Assembly (NCBI GenBank): GCA_000431775.1
Contig: FR888184.1
Location: 1 to 5,710 of the forward strand
Origin: Clostridium sp. CAG:413
GTDB lineage: Bacteria > Bacillota > Clostridia > Oscillospirales > Acutalibacteraceae
DNA length: 5,710 nt
Reading direction: 5' to 3'
Below are positions 1 to 3,410 of this stretch, in pieces (the first letter of the stretch is position 1; the number at the start of each line of letters is the position of its first letter). A program made the translations under genes and the position numbers. The notes beneath the pieces were generated by a model. It saw only the letters and a list, made by a program, of their open reading frames with translations. It had not been told where the DNA came from and did no database searches.

Positions 1-3000
1 GGCAGGTCTGTCACGTTCGCATGAAGATTCAGCGTGAAGCCGTAGCTGACCGTTGTGGTCGAGGGGGTTCTGATCGAGAGTTTCGGATAAACCGTCGGCG
101 CAAGGCTCTTGCCGCACTTGTCGCAAAGACCGTCGTTATTCATGTCGGTGTGACCGGTGGCGGGAACGGTCGTCCTCGCTTTGATCACCGTGCCGCAGGT
201 CAAACAATGGCTTCCTTCGGTCAGACCTGCGGTTGTGCAGGTCGCCGAAACTGAGTTGTCAATGACAACATTGTGCGGTTTCTTGGCTATCTCTGTAGAA
301 TACTTTGTTGCGGAGCAATTCCTGCAATGTACGGACTTGCTGCCCGTTTCGGAGCAGGTAGCTTCTTTGTCAACGGTGAAATCATCCTGCCAGATGTGGC
401 CCTTTGCGGCTACGGTTCGCTTCTCGGTTGCCGAGCAAGCGGAGCAATTCCTTATCTCTGAGCCGTCAGCGGTGCAGGTGGCCTCATTCAGAGTGCGCCA
501 ATTGCCGAAGCTGTGGCCTTTAGCGGGTATCACCGTGCTGTTTGTTGTTGCAGTGCACTTGGTGCAGTGAATTGATTTTGAGCCGTTCTCGGTGCAGGTG
601 GCAGCCTTATCTACCGTGTACTCCGAAGCCCACGAATGGCCGGTGCCGGAAACATTCTTATTCTCAACGAATCCGCAGGACGCACATACCCTGTATTCAT
701 AACCGTCCGCAGTGCAGGAGGACGCCGCACCCTGTTTCCACTCGCCGAAGCTGTGACCCTTTGCGGGCAGGGTCTCTGTTTCAACAACTGCTCTGCAAAC
801 GGTGCAATATTTCACTCTTTTGCCCGCTGCGGTGCAGGTCGCAGCCGTCTCAACCGTCCATTCGCCCGCCTTGTGCCCGGGGGCGGGGACGGCTTCTACA
901 TATGAATCGCCGCACTTGGAGCACTTAAATGTTCGGCTGCCGTCATTCAGGCAGGTAGGCTCGGTATCGGCTACAACTACATAGTTATGCTTGCATGCGG
1001 ACTTTGACCAGTGAGCGTAGAGCTTCACATCGCCGAGGGCTACATCATTGCTCGATGTAACTTTTGCGCCGCCGACCTTGCTTGTATACCAGCCGTCAAA
1101 ATCGTAACCCTCTCTGACCGGCACATAGGAGCTGAGCGTACTGCTGCTGAATGAACCCGAATAAGTGAATTCATCGAAAATGCCTGATGTCTCCGGAACA
1201 TAGTCCGTCGCCGCATCTCCGTCCTCTAGCTGTAGCTGACTGAGCCACACAGTTCCGACGGTGTCGAAATACAAAAGCATACTTTCTGAAAAATCTGCAC
1301 TTTTGGGAATGTTAATGCTATATCGCTTCCATTCCGTAGAAAGAGAGATTGGTTCGAGATCAGAAGCATATCCCCAACGCCAATATAATTTTGTGCCTGC
1401 TTTTTCTGCCTTGGCATAGAACGACAGTATCATGCTTTTACTGTCCCCTGTGCCTTTAACTTTTGTTGAACTGTTCGTGTCGGTTCTAAGGCACATATCT
1501 TTAGGCCATGCTGAACCAACTGCCAGCCCTTCCGCTTTTATGACTTTGCAGCCTTGGAACAAATTATTATCGGCAGTTACCCTATACAAACTCGAATCGC
1601 GGGAGAATAGGTACTTATTAATGTTTTCATTTAAGTTATCTCCGGCTAAAGAGATATAGTTTTTCTCACTATAGTTGTTATACAGTGTCACATTGTAATC
1701 TTCAATTTTATTCCAATGGGCATAAACTCTTAGATTGTTTTTTCCAGCACTTGTAGTGCTCGTGATCTGCGTTCCCCCATACTTTCGATCAAACCATCCT
1801 GCAAATGAGTAACCGGTCAAAGTCGGAGTCGGAAGACTTCCGTACTTTTGTCCATATTTTCTTTGTATTGTTGAAACTTTTTTGCCGCTATCAGGCTTAA
1901 AAAAGAACACATCTCCTGCAACTTGAAATTGGTTTATCCAAACCGTACATGCCTTATCTATATATGGATGTAAGTTAGAATTATATTCTGGCTTTTTGTA
2001 TAATACAACAGAATAATGTTCCCAATCCGTCGAGAGCTGTACCGAGTCATAATCCGATTCTTCGCCCCAGCGCCAGTACATTTTGGCTCCGGGAACATCT
2101 GATTTGGCAAAAAACGACACAATAAATATTCCGTCTTCTCCTGCGTTGCCATATTGATTGGAATTCTGAAGCTGAGTGCCAATTATCAAGTCTTTTTGAT
2201 CGGCACCCGCCTCGAGAGCCTTGATTTTCAAGCTGTTATAGCCATCTATCTTTTCGGAAGGATCAACGCTTAATTCATACTTAGATGAGTTTCTAGTACG
2301 ATAATGTTCTTTGTCTAAAGTTGCAAAATCAGAATTGTATGCGTAGTTATACAGACTGTCATTCAAGAACATTTCAAGTTCAGAAGTGATTGCTGCCGTG
2401 GACAGTCTAGTCCAATTAAGCTGTATGGTTTTTCCCGTGCACGACTCATATATATACCCTTTTGTTATTTTAACACTGTCGGGGATAAAAAAGGCTTCAT
2501 TTGCATGAACACCATGTGCACGAACCTGAGATATTGTTGAATACTGCCCAATTGCTACTTCAATATGTGAGTGCTGTCCGCAACCGCCATGCTTGCCACC
2601 CATATATGTGCCCTGCTGGTAAAACACTTCGCCCTGCTTGTAGTATTTTTGATTTGATGATGTAAATAAAACAACATCTGAAATATCATTATCGTGGGCA
2701 AAGACAATAGAAACATAGTCCGTTTTTCCGTTAGCTAACCTAACCTTGTCTTTGCTTTGAAAAATAATGGTATTTGAATCCTTGGTCTCTTTATAAACAA
2801 CCTTGCCCGTAAAGGGTGCTTTCAAATCTTTTGTTCCATTACAAAAATCAAAGGCATAGCTCCCATGCCCACCAGTTTCGGCACTTTGATCTTTGTCAAG
2901 TTTCTTGTTTGAGCGTGACATGTATAGCTCATTTCCAATCGGGAATGTAACATATTCATAGTCAGCAGCACTTGCTCTGATTTCTCCTAACAGACCTGAC

Positions 3001-3092
3001 ACACCGTTGTTGCCGAGAGCAACCGAACCGAGCACCATTATCATGCAAATCATCAGCGATAATGCGCGTGTGAATAGTTTTTTGTTCTTCAT
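1..3092 (-). CDS. Secreted modular M23/LytM-like metallopeptidase with CBM-like, Flg_new and Cys/His repeat modules (C-terminus beyond window)
   Basis: The frame runs from ATG at 3092 to the left edge without a stop (1030 codons), so the C-terminus is missing. Seen: residues 1-42 form a signal peptide (KNKK, hydrophobic core 11-27, cleavage likely after ASA at 40-42). Residues ~45-205 resemble M23/LytM endopeptidases: H76 and D82, 'APFTGKVV' at 92-99, H133 in a 'YAHL'-like spot, and HSH at 174-176 followed by IE. Residues ~245-397 and ~463-636 are two related jelly-roll, carbohydrate-binding-like modules. Residues ~403-460 and ~638-695 are Flg_new (Listeria-Bacteroides) repeats ending in YAHW. 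Residues 712-981 are seven Cys/His repeats, and from ~1003 an Ig-like domain begins. Family knowledge: M23 enzymes cut peptidoglycan cross-bridges using zinc. Inference: an extracellular wall-active or host/diet-glycan-targeted enzyme. It could also be a non-catalytic LytM adhesin, because the first motif is H-x5-D rather than the common H-x3-D. The start is supported by a GAGGAG site 7 bases upstream. Confidence 0.85.
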   Translation of the reverse strand, partial: MKNKKLFTRALSLMICMIMVLGSVALGNNGVSGLLGEIRASAADYEYVTFPIGNELYMSRSNKKLDKDQSAETGGHGSYAFDFCNGTKDLKAPFTGKVVYKETKDSNTIIFQSKDKVRLANGKTDYVSIVFAHDNDISDVVLFTSSNQKYYKQGEVFYQQGTYMGGKHGGCGQHSHIEVAIGQYSTISQVRAHGVHANEAFFIPDSVKITKGYIYESCTGKTIQLNWTRLSTAAITSELEMFLNDSLYNYAYNSDFATLDKEHYRTRNSSKYELSVDPSEKIDGYNSLKIKALEAGADQKDLIIGTQLQNSNQYGNAGEDGIFIVSFFAKSDVPGAKMYWRWGEESDYDSVQLSTDWEHYSVVLYKKPEYNSNLHPYIDKACTVWINQFQVAGDVFFFKPDSGKKVSTIQRKYGQKYGSLPTPTLTGYSFAGWFDRKYGGTQITSTTSAGKNNLRVYAHWNKIEDYNVTLYNNYSEKNYISLAGDNLNENINKYLFSRDSSLYRVTADNNLFQGCKVIKAEGLAVGSAWPKDMCLRTDTNSSTKVKGTGDSKSMILSFYAKAEKAGTKLYWRWGYASDLEPISLSTEWKRYSINIPKSADFSESMLLYFDTVGTVWLSQLQLEDGDAATDYVPETSGIFDEFTYSGSFSSSTLSSYVPVREGYDFDGWYTSKVGGAKVTSSNDVALGDVKLYAHWSKSACKHNYVVVADTEPTCLNDGSRTFKCSKCGDSYVEAVPAPGHKAGEWTVETAATCTAAGKRVKYCTVCRAVVETETLPAKGHSFGEWKQGAASSCTADGYEYRVCASCGFVENKNVSGTGHSWASEYTVDKAATCTENGSKSIHCTKCTATTNSTVIPAKGHSFGNWRTLNEATCTADGSEIRNCSACSATEKRTVAAKGHIWQDDFTVDKEATCSETGSKSVHCRNCSATKYSTEIAKKPHNVVIDNSVSATCTTAGLTEGSHCLTCGTVIKARTTVPATGHTDMNNDGLCDKCGKSLAPTVYPKLSIRTPSTTTVSYGFTLNLHANVTDL
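150..959 (-). repeat. Seven tandem ~40-residue Cys/His repeats (~120 bp units)
   Basis: Units begin (two residues before the first Cys) at nucleotides 959, 842, 722, 602, 482, 362 and 245, reading leftward; first cysteines are C714, C753, C793, C833, C873, C913 and C952, spaced 39-40 residues. Each unit has the frame C-x9-C-x2-C-x12/13-H (x10 in the last), usually with ATC at the start and AKGH or TGH near the end. Units have diverged at DNA level, so this is not a recent expansion. Such repeats are common in Clostridia surface proteins; I do not have a certain family name. The conserved three Cys plus one His per unit could bind metal or form disulfides. Confidence 0.88.
1008..1181 (-). other. 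Flg_new / Listeria-Bacteroides repeat 2
   Basis: Residues ~638-695: 'SSYVPVREGYDFDGWYTS' then 'GGAKVTS' and closing 'VKLYAHW'. Same family as the repeat at residues 403-460, but its codons are markedly GC-richer than those of the first copy. Confidence 0.8.
1185..1706 (-). other. Carbohydrate-binding-like jelly-roll module 2
   Basis: Residues ~463-636. It carries 'LSFYAKAE', YWRWG at 570-574, 'LSTEWKRYSI' and 'GTVWLSQLQLEDGDAATDYV', the last being the classic end strand (vW-d-vQLE-G--AT-Y-P) of carbohydrate-binding jelly-rolls. It better preserves the family end motif than module 1. The pair looks like an ancient internal duplication with divergence. Confidence 0.6.
1713..1886 (-). other. 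Flg_new / Listeria-Bacteroides repeat 1
   Basis: Residues ~403-460. The run 'YGSLPTPTLTGYSFAGWF' followed by a GG-T-I turn and closing 'LRVYAHW' is the standard signature of this ~60-residue beta-grasp-like repeat found in Gram-positive surface proteins (internalin B-repeat-like). It links the first and second jelly-roll modules and probably acts as a spacer. Confidence 0.8.
1899..2360 (-). other. Carbohydrate-binding-like jelly-roll module 1
   Basis: Residues ~245-398 of the modular protein. The second half shows the pattern common to CBM4/9/22-like and phage-tail jelly-roll domains: 'VSFFAKSD', then YWRWG (339-343), 'LSTDWEHYSV' (353-362), and 'TVWINQFQVAGD' (383-394). It is clearly related to the second module at ~463-636, where the same YWRWG and LST-W-Y elements recur in the same order. 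Ligand unknown; exposed tryptophans and tyrosines fit sugar or peptidoglycan binding, but that is inference. Confidence 0.55.
2478..2960 (-). other. M23/LytM-like peptidase domain within the modular surface protein
   Basis: Residues ~45-205. The expected metal and catalytic positions can be placed: H76 and D82 (first zinc motif), H133 in FAHD (equivalent to the LytM mid-domain histidine), and H174/H176 in HSHIE (HxH motif). The beta-strand 'APFTGKVVYKE' is the typical M23 'AP.dG.V' signature, and 'YKQGEVFYQQGTYMG' matches the 'vkkGqviG..G.tG' segment. All four key positions are kept, so activity is plausible. The spacing of the first motif and an insertion of about 15 residues before HSH make it a divergent member. 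The domain assignment is from motif recognition only. Confidence 0.72.
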
Positions 3093-3099
3093 TTTTCTG

Positions 3100-3106
3100 A
3101 CTCCTC
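3100..3106 (-). promoter_or_regulatory. Ribosome binding site of the M23-like gene
   Basis: On the minus strand the sequence GAGGAGT lies 7 bases before the ATG at 3092. It is a near-perfect Shine-Dalgarno sequence and fixes the start codon, which is immediately followed by the lysine-rich n-region of the signal peptide. Confidence 0.85.
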
Positions 3107-3114
3107 AAAATTTG

Positions 3115-3143
3115 ATTTTATCTTTGCAGAGATACTCTGCCGA
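3115..3143 (-). promoter_or_regulatory. Candidate promoter of the M23-like gene
   Basis: On the minus strand TCGGCA (3143-3138, 4 of 6 to TTGACA) is followed after 17 bases by TAAAAT (3120-3115, 5 of 6 to TATAAT). Transcription would begin only about 15-20 bases before the ATG, just ahead of the ribosome binding site. This is a consensus match by eye; no experimental support. Confidence 0.35.
3126..3140. promoter_or_regulatory. Palindrome in candidate promoter spacer (possible operator)
   Basis: GCAGAG-ATA-CTCTGC: a perfect 6-base inverted repeat around a 3-base centre. It overlaps the end of the candidate -35 box and fills most of the spacer to the -10 box, a place where repressors often bind. 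It could equally be a small RNA hairpin if transcription starts further upstream. Confidence 0.35.
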
Positions 3144-3158
3144 ATACAAAACCGTGGG

Positions 3159-3203
3159 CAGGCCTCTCCCCGCCGTCGCCTCAGAGACGGCGGGGTCTGC
3201 CTG
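3159..3203. repeat. Strong GC-rich inverted repeat in the intergenic region
   Basis: A perfect 10-base stem CCCCGCCGTC (3168-3177) / GACGGCGGGG (3186-3195) closes an 8-base loop; beyond small internal loops, CAGGC (3159-3163) pairs with GCCTG (3199-3203). No run of T follows the hairpin on either strand, so it is not a standard intrinsic terminator. It may be a REP-like dispersed repeat or an RNA structure in a longer leader. Confidence 0.6.
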
Positions 3204-3206
3204 GTT

Positions 3207-3222
3207 GCGGGCTGCTTCCCGC
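3207..3222. repeat. Small inverted repeat next to the large hairpin
   Basis: GCGGG (3207-3211) and CCCGC (3218-3222) flank a 6-base loop, only 3 bases from the end of the larger inverted repeat. Together they form a compact double-hairpin element, with an AT run (TATATATAAAAA) on its right side. Confidence 0.4.
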
Positions 3223-3284
3223 TATATATAAAAACTCCTCAAAGAAACTGGAACTCTTATATTATCCTCTGTTTTTTATCGGGG

Positions 3285-3297
3285 GCAGGCGGCCTGC
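3285..3297. repeat. Short GC-rich inverted repeat, with a second possible pairing partner
   Basis: GCAGG (3285-3289) and CCTGC (3293-3297) with a 3-base loop. Alternatively GCCTGCG (3292-3298) is complementary to CGCAGGC at 3349-3355, so two exclusive foldings are possible. Short GC-rich matches of this kind arise by chance in GC-rich DNA, so support is weak. Confidence 0.25.
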
Positions 3298-3372
3298 GGC
3301 GCTGCGGAAAGGGGGCGAAGCGGTCACTGTTGATTTCAGCCGCAAGGTCGCAGGCGCTGCCTTTTTATTCAG

Positions 3373-3399
3373 CCGTCGGCACGGGGGTCGAGCCGACGG
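3373..3399 (-). terminator. Hairpin just after the LRR gene, possible non-canonical terminator
   Basis: CCGTCGGC (3373-3380) and GCCGACGG (3392-3399) form a perfect 8-base stem with an 11-base loop, starting 12 bases after the stop codon at 3411-3413. The position suits a terminator of the LRR gene, but on the minus strand it is followed by CTGAATAAAAAGG, not a T run. It may instead be a 3' end stabilising structure or need Rho. Confidence 0.4.
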
Positions 3400-3410
3400 A
3401 GAATTGACGG

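Larger units (their letters stand above)
3093..3410. other. Intergenic region between the two surface-protein genes
   Basis: About 318 bases without a credible gene. Reading leftward from the LRR gene it holds a hairpin right after the stop, a GC-rich stretch with weaker inverted repeats (3285-3355), an AT-rich stretch (3223-3280) that could carry a promoter but has no good -35 box, a strong double hairpin (3159-3222), and the candidate promoter with palindrome. The 10 bases ACTCCTCAAA occur twice, at 3100-3109 (the real ribosome binding site) and 3234-3243, where no start codon follows. No tRNA or known riboswitch was recognised. Confidence 0.6.

Noticed and set aside
150..959. Regular ~120-base periodicity considered as a CRISPR array or DNA repeat
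   Set aside because: Units are diverged, coding throughout and carry no spacer/repeat alternation; the conservation is at protein level.
157..984. Several plus-strand open frames opposite the Cys/His repeats (for example 157-570, 542-928, 636-905)
   Set aside because: They are antisense to a long continuous minus-strand frame with clear protein repeats; they have no ribosome binding site, and their internal regularity merely mirrors the ~120-base repeat.
1226..1417. Minus-strand open frame of 63 codons and a similar one at 1958-2182
   Set aside because: Both are out of frame with the large gene that covers them and show no start signal or recognisable motif.
3007..3231. Plus-strand open frame crossing the start of the M23-like gene
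   Set aside because: It overlaps the signal peptide coding region, promoter and hairpins in antisense, and its end is read through GC-rich inverted repeats.
3224..3262. Alternative minus-strand promoter using TATATA or GATAAT in the AT-rich part of the spacer
   Set aside because: No acceptable -35 box at the right distance; the AT richness alone explains the match.
3339..3367. Possible plus-strand terminator: bulged stem CAGC(C)GC/GCGCTG followed by CCTTTTTATT
   Set aside because: There is no plus-strand gene upstream to terminate, and the stem is short and bulged.
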